In this document: piece after piece, positions 46,358 through 57,557 of the stretch
Position numbering within the stretch: the first letter of the stretch is position 1
How the letters are laid out: each line of letters starts with the position of its first letter
Source of the DNA: Macrocybe gigantea
Taxonomy: Eukaryota; Basidiomycota; Agaricomycetes; Agaricales; Callistosporiaceae
DNA: 64,000 nt
Assembly (NCBI GenBank): GCA_011319805.1
Contig: SJRY01000293.1
Coordinates: 248,001-312,000, forward strand
Reading direction: 5' to 3'
Program-made: the position numbers and the translations under genes
Notes under the pieces: generated by a model
What the model saw: only the letters and a program-made list of their open reading frames with translations
The model's database searches: none
Told to the model about the DNA's origin: nothing

Positions 46358-47108
46358 TTATACAAGCCGTCGATCCGTCATTGTTCTTACAATACAACCC
46401 GTCCCCGCGACCTCCGTGAGCTGACGCCAAGAAGCCAAAAGAAACATCAGTGATGACTGCCTACGTTGAGCAAAAGACATTGGCACATTACCTTTTCATG
46501 CCATCCCAGGAGAACGCTGCCGCTGATATCACCCCATCCGGGGAGTGACATGCCCTTGTAGAGAAACTTCATCAACGTGTCTTGTGCATCCTGAGAAAGG
46601 GCCTTGATTACGCCGGGAATCTCTGTCGATTTAGTAGAGTTGAGGATCGTGAGCAGCGTCTGCAGCGTCAAATCCTGAAGGTCCCAAGTGGATGTTGGGG
46701 CTGGTCAGAGCACGCCTGAAATATACGAAGGCATGGGGCTGGGTTCGCACTTTTGCTTGTCCGACGTGGGGACCGTATGGTGGGTTCTCCAGAATTGTTG
46801 AGAGGGCGCCGACGATGTCACTCCTTCAGAGTACGAAGTCCAGATGTGTCAGAAGGAAACACACAAAACGGAAGACCACGCGGGAGAAAGAGGGTGTAAG
46901 TCAGCTTCTGCCAACGCGCTCGATGCGAAGGACTGGAACGATGCCCAGAAAACGTACTTGTTCAACGCGGTCCTGACTGCGGCCTGTCTTTGCTTCGCCT
47001 CCTCCAAGGCCTGGGCTGCATCGCGGGGATCGACTTCGAAGAGCTCGGATTCTTGGATCGCGTCCTCGTCATAAATGTCATGTCGATCTTTCTGAAGGCT
47101 GTGTCCAT
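46358..47108 (-). CDS. ARC15: Arp2/3 complex 16 kDa subunit (ARPC5)
   Basis: This is a structural subunit of the actin-nucleating Arp2/3 complex. The start MDTAFRKID (ATG at 47108) should run on into DIYDEDAIQESELFEVDPRD and AAQALEEAKQRQAAVRTALN. The genome is one base short at about 47080 (GACATGAC where GACATTGAC is expected). Later exons give DIVGALSTILENPPYGPHVG, LTLQTLLTILNSTKSTEIPG, VIKALSQDAQDTLMKFLYKG and SVLLGWHEK, ending GCIVRTMTDRRLV. About 170 residues suits the family. The gene lies about 190 bases from the proline-rich gene on the same strand and inside the inverted-repeat loop. Confidence 0.88.
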
Positions 47109-47298
47109 GGTGAGCGCTGTGGGGGGACGGGGAACACCCTTCCTCGAAACGCAGCAGGCTGGCTCTCAGCGAAGATGACTTTGTTGTTGTTGATCAACAC
47201 TGCTTCTCGACTCCCGCTCTGAGGAACATCTGTTGTAAGTAGATAATACTATATAGATGCACATATCTTCGGATTACGATGAAGATGAATACCCAGCG

Positions 47299-47925
47299 CT
47301 ACCTAGGCGGTATAGAAATATGCAAGGTTTTCGAAAAGAACTCGTCCAACCAGGAAAGAAGACTTCCTTGTCCTCCCGAGACAGACTGGCCCAGTCGACA
47401 TCCTCCTCATCATCATGTCTCCTTTCACTGGGCCTTGATGCAGCACCCGGACGTGTAGATCGAATAACAGGAGGAGGTCCCGAACTAGCACTGGATGTGC
47501 TGGCGGTGCGCCTGGGCAAAGGAGGCGGTGGGGAGAGAGGTGTTTGCCTGTCGATGTCTGACTTAGTGCAGGTGACCTTGTTGGAGGTGGTGGAGGGCTA
47601 GGACGGGCAGAAGAGGCCGGCGAAGGACTACCAGACGGAGAGGGGCGGTTGTGGGCAGGAGGCGGAGGCGGGAAAGACATCTGGGGCCGGGTATTGCTGA
47701 CCGTTCGCGGAGGTGGCAGGGGTGGGGGTGCGTTGCCGCTGTAGGGATCCCAGTTTGTTTTCTTCATTGGCACACTGGTTTCGTTTCAAAGCCGATCCTC
47801 AAGACAGGGAGCAGGACATAAGCGACTCACCTCGTATGCCGATCTTTCGTGTGCTGCATCTTGGATACGCTTGCATCTTTGACCTTTACGGCCTTGGCCT
47901 TGACATCGGCGACTGGAGAGATGCG
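47299..47925 (-). CDS. Proline-rich protein with a conserved acidic C-terminal WLDEFF motif
   Basis: The main exon reads MKKTNWDPYSGNAPPPLPPP, then the poly-Pro stretches MSFPPPPPAHN and ARPSPPPPPTRSPA. The C-terminal part is DDEEDVDWASLSREDKEVFF, then SWLDEFFSKTLHISIPPR. The last segment needs one extra T in the run near 47355, and a similar slip lies near 47530. An upstream exon (about 47850-47925) supplies KDASVSKMQHTKDRHTSVP through an intron; the true start is not identified. Poly-Pro runs often bind SH3 domains and profilin, and with ARC15 next door an actin-linked role is tempting but unproven. Confidence 0.55.
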
Positions 47926-48407
47926 AACAAAAAAAGGTGTCAACATAAACCGGGTATGGGAAGATGCATGTGTGGACTTGCAAGACGGCATGAATATATC
48001 CTAGCTTGTCAAATTCGCGCTCTAGTTAAGATCCGACTGGTCCTCGAACCGCTAGCGTTGGACAACGAGGCGAAGCGTTCAATGTTGACGCCGAACGACG
48101 ACGTTAGGGGTTGAAGAATCCGTTACGTGATTGGTTATTGCTTGCCATAAAGTTTCACCACACAAACTCGTTCCTCAATACGCATTCAGCCTTCATGATT
48201 ATCTGTTCGTATCCGTCATGTTGTTGTCAGTTCTTAGGCACCTTGTCGTACTTACGCTCTCCCAAATGCTGGGTCTCTGAAAGGTGGGCATCGCGGCTCA
48301 CAATGTTGGTTGTATGCGTGCTGATCCTTAGAGATCTGTCCAGCAGGCATCCACATAACCTACTGTGAATATACTATGTTCCAAAGTCAAGATAGTATCT
48401 CATCATT
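47926..48407. other. Gap between the proline-rich gene and the right inverted-repeat arm
   Basis: Likely holds the 5' part or promoter of the proline-rich gene. No separate gene is seen. Confidence 0.4.
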
Positions 48408-48456
48408 CCCCGCATGATAAAGCGAATGGCAAGAAGGAGACAACCGTTTGCCGCCG

Positions 48457-48778
48457 TCAGCCTCCAGGTCCTGAATCAGGAAGGAACACAAGTAGTGTCA
48501 ACCTCTGAACAAAGACGTCAGCCTCGAGCTGATGTCTGTGCGTTGTTCCACTGAGGATCTATTCCGGCAATTATTCACCATATTACAATGCATTCATTTC
48601 GCTATGTAGGTCTGAATACTTTCTCATTCTTCTGCCGTCTATGATAGGGAGAAGAGAGGCAGGACGAAGAGGACGCTCGCTGCTCGCCGCCTTCAGCCTC
48701 CAGACCGTTGATTCAGTGTGGCCTCGCAATAATGTCAACCTCCAGAAGAAAATGTCAGCCTCTAGGAAATGTATAAAA
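48457..48778 (+). promoter_or_regulatory. Promoter of the right inverted-repeat gene: two motif triads and a TATA box
   Basis: GTCAGCCTC at 48457-48465, GTCAACCTC at 48498-48506 and GTCAGCCTC at 48518-48526 form the first triad. TTCAGCCTC at 48692-48700, GTCAACCTC at 48734-48742 and GTCAGCCTC at 48754-48762 form the second. TATAAAA at 48772-48778 follows directly, 85 bases before the likely leader end and the ATG at 48863. The same order and similar spacing in both triads suggest binding sites for one regulator. Confidence 0.65.
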
Positions 48779-48862
48779 GCCAGCCACCCGAACAGTTGAA
48801 CCACATCGAATTCAGTCTTTCATATTATCCATTGCCTTCTCAACATCCTCAGCGTTCTCATC

Positions 48863-50744
48863 ATGTTCACCCCAGAATTCATTCCCATCGATCTTGAAAT
48901 TTTCCCGGCCATGATCATGATGCTGGTCATCTTGCCGATCAACATTGGCGGTTTTGTGCTTGAATACGCCGCCATTGTTGCTCACTTCATATCCACTCCT
49001 CTTTCCTTCATCGCCAACTCACCCGATATCCTTATCTCCTTGCTCCCTCCGACCAATGATACTGTTACGATTTCCTCAGGAATCCGCTTCATGGCCTTGG
49101 GCATGTGCCTATACTGTGCTTTTACTCAGAAACGAGCAACGATCATTCAGGCGATATTGACCAAGGTGACTTTGTCGCTTTCGACATGTGCTACTGTGCC
49201 CGACAGTCCGCTTGATCCGGAGGACTTTGTGCTTTCTCTTCCGGGTGGCCCATTCCCTGATGCGTCCATTCCATCTCCAATTGCCATCCATCCCCTGTGA
49301 CATTCTTTGCCCTGCTCGTCATTCTATTTGGAGCGATTTCTGAACCTTCGGCAATCTGCTTCGGGATCCTTGAAGCGGTATGGCGAATGAGCGTTGCTGT
49401 TCCGGTTGAGGAAGACTTTATCCCATCGATCGAAGTGTCAGAAAGAGACACGAATTTCGATGCCGGAGATGAGACGATTTGCGAAGAAGACGAAGAAGAA
49501 GAAAAGGTGAAAGTTATCTTGGAGGTTGTCCAAGCCGTTACCGAATTAGTCGACGTCGCACATGAAGATCTCGCTGTGGACACGACGGTCATTATTGAAG
49601 AAGATACAGAGAACGTTATAAAGGTAGAGTTGGACGCTGGAGAGTGTGTGGCTAGTGGCGTTGTTTGTGATGATGGTTCCAAGGTTCGTAATCTCCTTCA
49701 CACTTTTTATTTTGCCTTGCGTTTCTGACATTTCACTTCAGTCATGTCCTCCGTCTTCTTTGGTTTCCGATTCCATTGAAGACGTTCTCCTGAACTATCA
49801 TCCGACACATCACCACTCGACCACACCCTAACACCCGCTCCAACTCTACCTACAGTATCTCCCGTTGCAAGCTGTTCGACCTTGACATTCTCCACTGGTG
49901 ACGATTTCATTCAATTCTTGACTCGAACACAGGCTTCTTCGGACACTTCCATTGTCACTCCTATCGAGACACTCTCGCCTCGTTCTGATTTGCAAAGGAC
50001 GCTCACTGGTACTGCGTTGCTTCAAGTCTGGTTCGGTCCTGACTGGACTCCTCCCAACTCGGCTCCACCTCCTGTTCGCAGCGCTGATTTCGATGCTCAA
50101 GTGTTCCTTCCCTCTTCCCTGATGCTTCCCCTTCTTCCATGCCAGCGATCTCTGTTTCGTCTTCATCTGACGCCTCTTCTTCCTCCGACGTCTCGAACTC
50201 CGATGGCACCCTGGAGCCAGACGCGACAACGATGACGAGGAAGGAGAAGCAGAAGATGAGGTCGAAGCAGAGGTTGCAAGCTCGGAAGAAGGTATGGGCT
50301 GAGCGCAAGTCAGCTGCTCGGGCGGAGAGGCAGGCTGAGCAACAGCAGCAGCAACAACAACAACGGGAATCTTCCGTGGCCTTGTCTCCTCTCGTACGAC
50401 CGACTTCCATTCCCATTTCATCTTCAAGCCCGTCCATCCTCCCCGGGCCATCTGTCGATCTGAAGTCGAAATCCAAGGCTGCTCTACCATCTTCGATTTC
50501 ATTCTCGGCTTTCCTCTCACCGCGCTTCCCTTCTCCCTGCCTCATCCCGTCGCTCATTTCCCTTCCTCCTGATCAGACTGCCGCCGGCGCGACTTTCCCG
50601 CCTTCGATTTCATTCATGCTTCTCGCTTCGTCCGAGCCTCAGCCGCAGTCCAAGGCAGTCACCGGTTCCATCTCGACTCTTGTGGGCGACTTTTTGGCTC
50701 GGAAGAAGTCACGAGGGAATCAGATAAGTATTCTCGGATTTTGA
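48863..50744 (+). CDS. Unrecognised membrane, acidic and polyQ protein, right inverted-repeat copy
   Basis: MFTPEFIPIDLEIFPAMIMM opens a hydrophobic N terminus (IMMLVILPINIGGFVLEYAA, then HFISTPLSFIANSP). After MALGMCLYCAFTQKRATIIQ a second hydrophobic block VTFFALLVILFGAISEPSAI follows. Next is an acidic stretch (DETICEEDEEEEKVKVILEV), then DTTVIIEEDTENVIKVELD. An intron at about 49684-49740 leads to a Ser/Pro/Thr region, then VWFGPDWTPPNSAPPPVRS, and finally a Lys/Arg-rich segment with 8 Gln, ending SKAVTGSISTLV and NQISILGF. The full product would be about 600 residues. Single-base losses near 49285 and 49786 break it where the left copy is open. No known domain is recognised. Confidence 0.62.
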
Positions 50745-50872
50745 TATTGGTGAGCTTTTTCATTTCTCTGCCTCTTCTTGACCTTCTCTGACTAGCGCTA
50801 TAGTTTCTTTTCATTCTGAATACGACTGTTTCTCATAGATTCCGTGCATCGATACCATATATACGTAGACAC

Positions 50873-53340
50873 TTAAAACGAAAAGAAAAAAATTTTGAAA
50901 AGGTTACATACAGCGAAAATAAGACTCCATTGTAATGTAGAATATTTGCTCAATATACAGTCATTTATAGTATAATTACGTTCGCCCGATTTCGGACTTT
51001 CATCTTCTGAGAGCTGCGGAATCGGAACGTTGTCTGCGCCCTTACCCTGTTCTATCATAGCCCATTTCTTGCATTCAGCCTTCAGGTTGATGAGATGTCA
51101 CCGCTGCGGCGTGGTCATAATATTAAGTTCGACCTGTTTCAGTCGGGCATGGGGTCCGATTCACAATTGAATATTCAGTCCCGAACTCACTCAAAAAGCA
51201 CGATGGGCCCGTTGTGAAGATAAGTTGTAGGCGCAAAAATCGTGCCGGTTGGCGACAAAAAGAACAAGAACAATCCACTTCCTTGAAAAATTCTCTCGAT
51301 CTCTGATGCACGAGTCCTTTTCCAGGCACTCGAGAAACATTTTCGTGCACAAAAAGAATTCTTTGATGTCATCAGCCTTGGTGTGTAAACCGCGCATCAG
51401 ACGGATAGATAGTGGTGCTAAAGAAGAACGTGTTCGTCTAACTGTAGAGCATTACGTAGCTGACAAGTCGCTGACCTTTAGAGTCATGCGCATTCCGCAA
51501 ACGTAGCATAGCCGTCGGTGAGTAAGGAACATTCTTGACATCACCTTCCGACATTCCGAAACCACTCGTTGGACAGTATCAAGAGAAGAGTCTTTTAACG
51601 GCACATGACCACGACTCACTGTCGCATCCATGGCTGAATTGCAAAGCATTACAACTCGTACGACGACGCGGCAAAAGGTTAGTGAATATTTCGCCGATTG
51701 GGTTACTTACTTTCCGTGTCCCGCAGCAACTCATTTACAGTCTCTAGTGTCCGATCATACGGGATATCGGCATCGATTGGTCCCTTGTTCCAGCGTAGAC
51801 CATTCCTTGAAAGAATGTCACACATTCTTCCGCCATCTCGGACTCGCTCCCTCTATTCTTTGCCACTCTGTCTCCTTACTACTTGAAATATATTATGAGA
51901 TTCGAAGTCGATGGCAATTGACGGTCGAGCCACGTTTTGTCCTAGAAACTCTTGGAAAATTGAATACCGAGTACACGACGGAAATCTTTTTGCTCAAAAC
52001 GCTTTGTTTTGGGTCAAGCGGCAATGAAGTCCGTCGTCATACACCGCATCCTGTCCAATAGGTGCGCCACTCGGCTCGCGCTTAATGAGCGCGACCTTCC
52101 ATCATTCAATGAAGGGTTTGCCTCTCCACAGCGTTAGAATGGCTTGCATGTCGCGTTTCCCGCCGCATATGACTAGCCGAGGCCAATTTGCGGCTCGTTT
52201 GATCGGGGAAGCCTGCCGTCCTCATCGCCAAAAACCAGCCCAAGAAAGTGTTCTAGATTCCCAAGCATAACGAACTGCGCCGGTTCAACGGGGACTTGTA
52301 CGTCAACAACTTTCGATAATGGAAGGAAACAACACGGACGCGTCTGGCCTATTCTCTAAAGAGGCCGTAGAACCGGATCTTGCAAGTCTCATTGCAAGTC
52401 TGCCGGCAAGTGCAATCAAACCGGGAGTTTGTCAAAGTAGCCGATGTCAGCGACAATCATAAAAGCGGCTGTACTCCATCAAACCAAGCCACCCCCAGAT
52501 TCATACTGGCACTGCCTTGAATTCACAATCGACGGAATAGAATGTCAAATAATGCCGCTCACCATTCTCGCAACAGCGAAGTCTCGAGGTCTTAAACGCA
52601 GTCGGCTTCTATACGGTAGAACATGGACAATTTTCGTTTGTGCTTCCCATATTTGCGGTTCTTCTGGAGACGTTGAACATGATGGGTACTCATCTTCGCA
52701 TTGTCGAGGCCGATCGTCGCAGCTAAACAAGTTGCTTTCGTCATGCCACGATGCGGGGCTCATACTGGAATGTCTGGACATATCTCCGCCACTAGAGCAC
52801 CGAGGTTCATAGAACGATGTCAAAGCCACACTTGCAGCTTCTAGCCTTTTCTATTCACAAACATTCGAAATTGCTAGAACCCGCTGAATGCCAAGCTGCA
52901 TCAGTAGGGAAGATGAGAAAACTGAAATGAAAAGACGGTCCGCACCAACGTTGTGGCACTACTGTTTGCCCACAAGGAATTGGTGCTTTTTTTCCCGCAA
53001 GGCAAGGCGGAGGCACGCGACCACCTATTCATCTGTTGAGCCAAACTCTGGTTTGATGAATGGCCAGGCAATCGGGGACATCGAAACAACGTGTTCTAGC
53101 GGTCCCTATCATGAACAACGTGTTCGTCGTTCCGGCCTCCCTTCCGCAACACTGCAAACTGTGTCACAACTTTACTCCAGCGTTTCACGCACTAAATGGT
53201 AGATTACACTCAGCTCTTCCCACACCCCTGCAATGAGGCCTTTCGTTTAAAGTCCCGAGTCGATATTTCGCTGAGGACTCAAAGTCTGGAATTTCCCTCT
53301 CTTCTCTTCGTGAATTCTCAAACCTTAAATCGTTGAACGA
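50873..53340. other. Long region without a recognisable gene
   Basis: About 2.5 kb with short open frames on both strands (for example 51630-52061 and 52444-52812) but no domain, signal peptide or convincing intron pattern. A 48-codon frame starting MEGNNTDASGLFSKEA at 52319 is the only one with a natural-looking composition. The region may hold decayed sequence that I cannot identify. Confidence 0.4.
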
Positions 53341-54596
53341 TGGCTGCTCTCGGCTCTGTTCTTGATGCATTCAGACTCAAGCCATACGACTTGGAACCCA
53401 TCTTCGCCGAATGGAAGGACGGTCCAGCATTCAAAGGCGATCCGAAGAAAGATCTGCCCGTCGATGAATGGCTAGAGAAGATCAGAGCTGGCTGCGAGGA
53501 AAGGAAAATACCAGAAGAGTACTGGTATAAGGTCGCGCAACATTTCATGGGGAAGAAAGCAAAGGCAAGGTGATTAGAGAATTCAACGTCAACGAGGCGT
53601 TTCTGACAAGATATTTTAAATATTCGAAGATTTGACGAACTGAAAGCCGTGGTATCGAAAGTTCACGGTGGGAAGTATCGATGGACATGGAAGAAGTTCA
53701 AGATCGCAGTGCGAAACATGGGATGTGAGTGTCTTTGTTTTGAGAGTATTGTCGGCGCATTGAGGTACGGTTACTCCTAGGGGGTATTGACGCCAGTAAA
53801 ACGGAGACCATCAAGGTCAGGAAGGAAAGCTCGGGTATTTGGTCAATGTGGCGGAGAAAGGACGATGAAAAAACAGATACGAGAACGACGGAACGTTCTC
53901 CGCCCTCACGTTCGAATTCACTCTGGAGCTTGGGGAAGCCAAGGGGCCGCGACGAGGCTTCGGTGCACGAGGAATCATCTCATTCTCGGGTGCCGTCAAG
54001 GAGAACGTCAACCGACACAGCTCATACATCAGAGCGTCCAGCCCCGACCAGATCAAATACCGACTCATTCTGGCCTCGCAGGCGCAATTCCAAGGACATC
54101 GTTGAGGACTCTTCCGCTGCCAACGCTCGCCCCGTACTTGCAAAAGCGAAGTCCCATGGAACCTTGGTCACAACAGAGAACGCGACCAGCCATGGAAGTT
54201 CCCACTCCAATGCCGATTGTACGTGCATTCCATTCATTGGTCTGGAAAGCTCCTGACTGATATTCATTTTGATTAGCTACGGCGGTCACGACTGTGACTC
54301 AGGCACCAGTGTGGCTGCTCAACGCCTGTACAGCGCTGGAGTACATTACCAGCGAACATCCCAAGGCGATGAGCGTCTTGAGCGCAATCTTGATCACGGT
54401 CGGATCCATCCCATCGATGCCCGCCATTAGTGCGGGAGCCGGAGGTGCCATCTTAGCTTCAGGAGCTGCACATGCGATGGGAGCAATAGCGGTGGGCTTA
54501 GGGCAGGCCCTGAGCACGACTATCAAGAACCAGCAGGAAGCCAACACCACAATAACGGGCCGACTGACCGAAGTCCCACAAGAGATGCACCATTAG
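53341..54596 (+). CDS. Basidiomycete-type hypothetical protein with a helical N-terminal domain and a hydrophobic Gly/Ala-rich tail
   Basis: Four exons with clean GT-AG introns. The N-terminal domain is LDAFRLKPYDLEPIFAEWKD, then DLPVDEWLEKIRAGCEERKI, YWYKVAQHFMGKKAKARF and KYRWTWKKFKIAVRNMGW. This looks like an alpha-helical module with gag-like flavour (repeated Trp, W-x-x-F), though that is only a resemblance. The middle is disordered and rich in Ser, Arg and Thr (WSMWRRKDDEKTDTRTTERS). The C terminus holds a conserved-looking hydrophobic part: APVWLLNACTALEYITSEHP, SVLSAILITVGSIPSMPA and AGGAILASGAAHAMGAIAVG. About 320 residues. The function is unknown. The intact frame contrasts with its neighbours. 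Confidence 0.75.
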
Positions 54597-54708
54597 ACGG
54601 GTTAACCTTTGCCTGGGAAGGGCATAGAGTTATTAATTTATTTACTTACCAGACTTTTCGCTATGCAGCTTCCACCCTACCTCCTGTCTTCGTTCTGTAC
54701 CAGTCTTC

Positions 54709-55869
54709 CTATCGGCTCAAGTAGCCTTCCAGTTCCGGAATCTGATCATTGTCAACAAGCGTCCCATCTACGAATAGTCCGGCTGTCGTATCCTCCATAT
54801 CCAGATTAATTTTAAGGTCTGAACAGATTTTGAGGAAATCAACGGGTATCGGAGCACGTATACCGACACGGATACGCTTCTTAGACCCAGTCGGCTTGTA
54901 TCTCTGCAAAAGAAAACGTAAAGAGACAGGACGGCAGGTAAGGGAATATGCATACGTAAAATGAGAGCTTCCATGCATGAAGAAACACGCGATTGGGGGG
55001 AGTCGTATCGCTCGTAAAGAATCAGTGGGGCCTTCAGTATCATATTTCGCATCACCCAATATTGGAGCTATGGGATCTTCAGAGACGTGACGAAAAGGCT
55101 TATATGGACGAACCCACCTTTCAAGGATTGCGCCATATGTAATCGCAGCTGATGCTTGTTCCCGGTCCGCAAGCCTAGCATCACGAGTGATACAGGAGCA
55201 ATGGGCTTGTGCTAGAGTATCAGGAAAAAAGCAAGTACCGTCGGAAGCCAATTTAACTCACAGATGAGTCAAGTAACCACCAGTCTGTCAACGAGGGCTT
55301 TGCATTCTTCGAGTCTCTCACGGTGCCTTGCCCTTCTACATACGAAATAGGGTCATATATCGTGCCTTTCTGCCCTTTCAGATCCCGCACAAGAGCAAGA
55401 TATATCTTCTCGACAGAACCCTCTTGGAATTGTCGGGACAGTTCACGCGCCATGGGCAGTGTGCGGCCCAAAATAAGGTTGCCAGTAGTCACCTGTCGAT
55501 GACCGTTCGGTGAGGTTGAACATTATTCAGCAGCAGAGGTTACAAACCTTGTCCAGGCGGTGGACTGGGTAAGGATGAGTGCTCAGCTGGAATTGGGAGC
55601 GTAGGGCTGCGTCTGGACTTTAGAATGGTTCTATATTTGTTTAAATCAGCAGTTCTTCACTTACCCTCCAATAAATCCAGCATATGGAACGACATTACCG
55701 AGCTAGTGCTACGATTGTAGCGATACGCGGCTGGATCACCTTCGTCGCTCTGCCACCGTCCCTGATGCCTGTCCATCTGGCACACCAAGCCTGGAGGCTT
55801 GTTAAGGACGAACATGCCCTTGTCATGGTAGAGTAGCAGAGACCTCAAGCCGGAAGCCTTGAGTGTCAT
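54709..55869 (-). CDS. RluA-family RNA pseudouridine synthase
   Basis: The enzyme isomerises uridine to pseudouridine in RNA. It starts MTLKASGLRSLLLYHDKGMF and VLNKPPGLVCQMD, the family's entry strand. The catalytic motif PYPVHRLDKVTTGNLILG is split by an intron after the catalytic HRLDK Asp. Then come LSRQFQEGSVEKIYLALV and TTGHKHQLRLHMAQ, the second conserved motif. The tail has KKRIRVGIRAPIPVDFLKIC and ends IPELEGYLSR. The closest yeast relative by layout is Pus5 (mitochondrial rRNA), but the orthologue is not certain and no strong presequence is visible. Confidence 0.85.
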
Positions 55870-55992
55870 CCGAGCTCAGAAACACTGGAAACACAGCCGA
55901 TTCACAGCAGTCGAAATTTCGGACAAGAAAGGTCACGTGCTAGACCGTGGGCTAGTAAATTTCGCACGACTACGTTACAGAGCAGGCAGGCT

Positions 55993-57557
55993 TCATGGAT
56001 CCAACTTCAGCAGTTTAATAGCTAAACCCCTCTTGAAAGAGTTCAAGTCTCTCTCATTCAAAACATTGTCGAGACTTCTGACCCATGCTGCGCCTTCTGG
56101 AATGAGCACCTACAAGCAGAATTTAAATGGGCAAAAAAATCAGAAAGGGATGTCATCGCCTACTCACAAAAGGATAGTCAACGGAGTACAGGATGCGGTC
56201 GATCCCAATTTCATCTATATGGAATTTCAACAGCGACGTTGCAAAATTTCCCGATGAGGTTTCAAATAGATTTGTACGCCAATATGAAGACGCGTTTCGG
56301 AGCATGACCAGTTGCCCTGTTGGTCGCTGTCGTTCCAATTCTGTGGATAAAATAGATCCAGAATATACGTGGTAAAGCGCATGCGCTCGATTATGACTTA
56401 CGCTCATCGATTCTGAACAAGTCCGACGGAAGTCGTTCGCCAAGATGGCCAACAATGATCTTCAAATTCGGGAAACGACTGTCAAAAAATCAGTGGGTTT
56501 TCCCCAGTAACAGGGCAGCGCATTACTCAAAGACCCCATTCGTGCATAGACTAATTGTCAATTATTATCATGATTAACGGTGGATACACCATCTACAGAA
56601 GTTTAGCTTACCCCAAGATGTGGTTTGAGAGTGTTACCGCATATTCTTCAGAGGGGCCTTTTATGGACGGCGCATGCTGGTACATCAACGCAGAGATCTG
56701 AGCAATATTTCCTCTTGGGTGAAAGTATATTGGGACGTCCAACTCCGTCACTGTCTGCCAAAACTCATCATACTGGGGCTGGTCGTAGTACAGAAGGGTA
56801 GCTTTGCAACCCCTTTCAGCCTCTACAGCTTGGCAAAGAAGACGCACGTACTATTGTCAGGTCCGGATTGCTGATAATCGTTCAGCATGGCTCCTGTAGA
56901 CAAAGTCTAGGGTATGAAAGCCTTTTCTTGACGCCCTGCCACTGACCTAGCATGCCAAGCTCGTTGACGGCCCGACGCAATTCTTGCGATGCCACCGTAG
57001 CATTGTGCATAGAGAGCGATGCGAATCCCCCAAACCGAGCCGTATTATTTGCAATGGCCGCTGCCATCTGATTGTTCACATTGACAGCCAATGCCGCAGC
57101 TTCTTCCGGATCAGATACACCTTGGACGCATGGCGTGGAACAAGACAACACCATCTAACAGCGAGACAGCTTAGTGCGAAGGTGTCAAGGCGGTTCAACA
57201 AACATACGAAATCAATATCGTTCTCATCCATCAAGCTGAGCCGTCGATTATGAACATCCGTGAAACTAGCTTTAAAATCGACAAGAGATTCCCCTAGCGC
57301 GTCATCATCAGAGCATGCCCAGGAAAGGTTGTTTATACGATACCCAATGGAGGGATGGCTCTGCACGATACTCTTGAGCAGGAAGATAAGCAGTACAGCA
57401 CAGAGAGGTAAGCCTACGTTATAGTGCCCAGAAGCTCTGGGATTGTCCACGCTTCCTCTATCGCAATTGTACCAGTCCCGGAATTTCGCCAGGCTCTCCC
57501 TTGAGTCCCTGACGTGCAAATGAGTAGCTCTAAGACAATGAGCGAAAGCGTCCGCAT
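55993..57557 (-). CDS. Secreted amidohydrolase-2 family protein (aromatic decarboxylase-like)
   Basis: The family includes metal-dependent decarboxylases of hydroxybenzoates. The start MRTLSLIVLELLICTSGTQG (ATG at 57557) is a signal peptide and is followed by TIAIEEAWTIPELLG, the metal-binding entry strand. Then come LGESLVDFKASFTDVHNRRL, SLMDENDIDF joined to MVLSCSTPCVQGVSDPEEAA, then FASLSMHNATVASQELRRAV, LLYYDQPQYDEFWQTVTELD and VPIYFHPRGNIAQ. The C-terminal core LKIIVGHLGERLPSDLFRID and GIDRILYSVDYPF complete the TIM barrel, with His and Asp ligands. About seven exons. The substrate is unknown; an extracellular or vacuolar site is inferred from the signal peptide. Confidence 0.82.

Larger units (their letters stand above)
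48408..50872 (+). repeat. Right arm of a large inverted repeat
   Basis: Inverted copy of 40690-43163, with only scattered single-base differences over the gene and promoter. Both outer ends fade into less similar AT-rich sequence, and both inner ends stop near CATGAT. Confidence 0.88.

Noticed and set aside
50873..53340. Possible transposon in the long empty region
   Set aside because: No reverse transcriptase, transposase motif, terminal repeat or target duplication could be seen.
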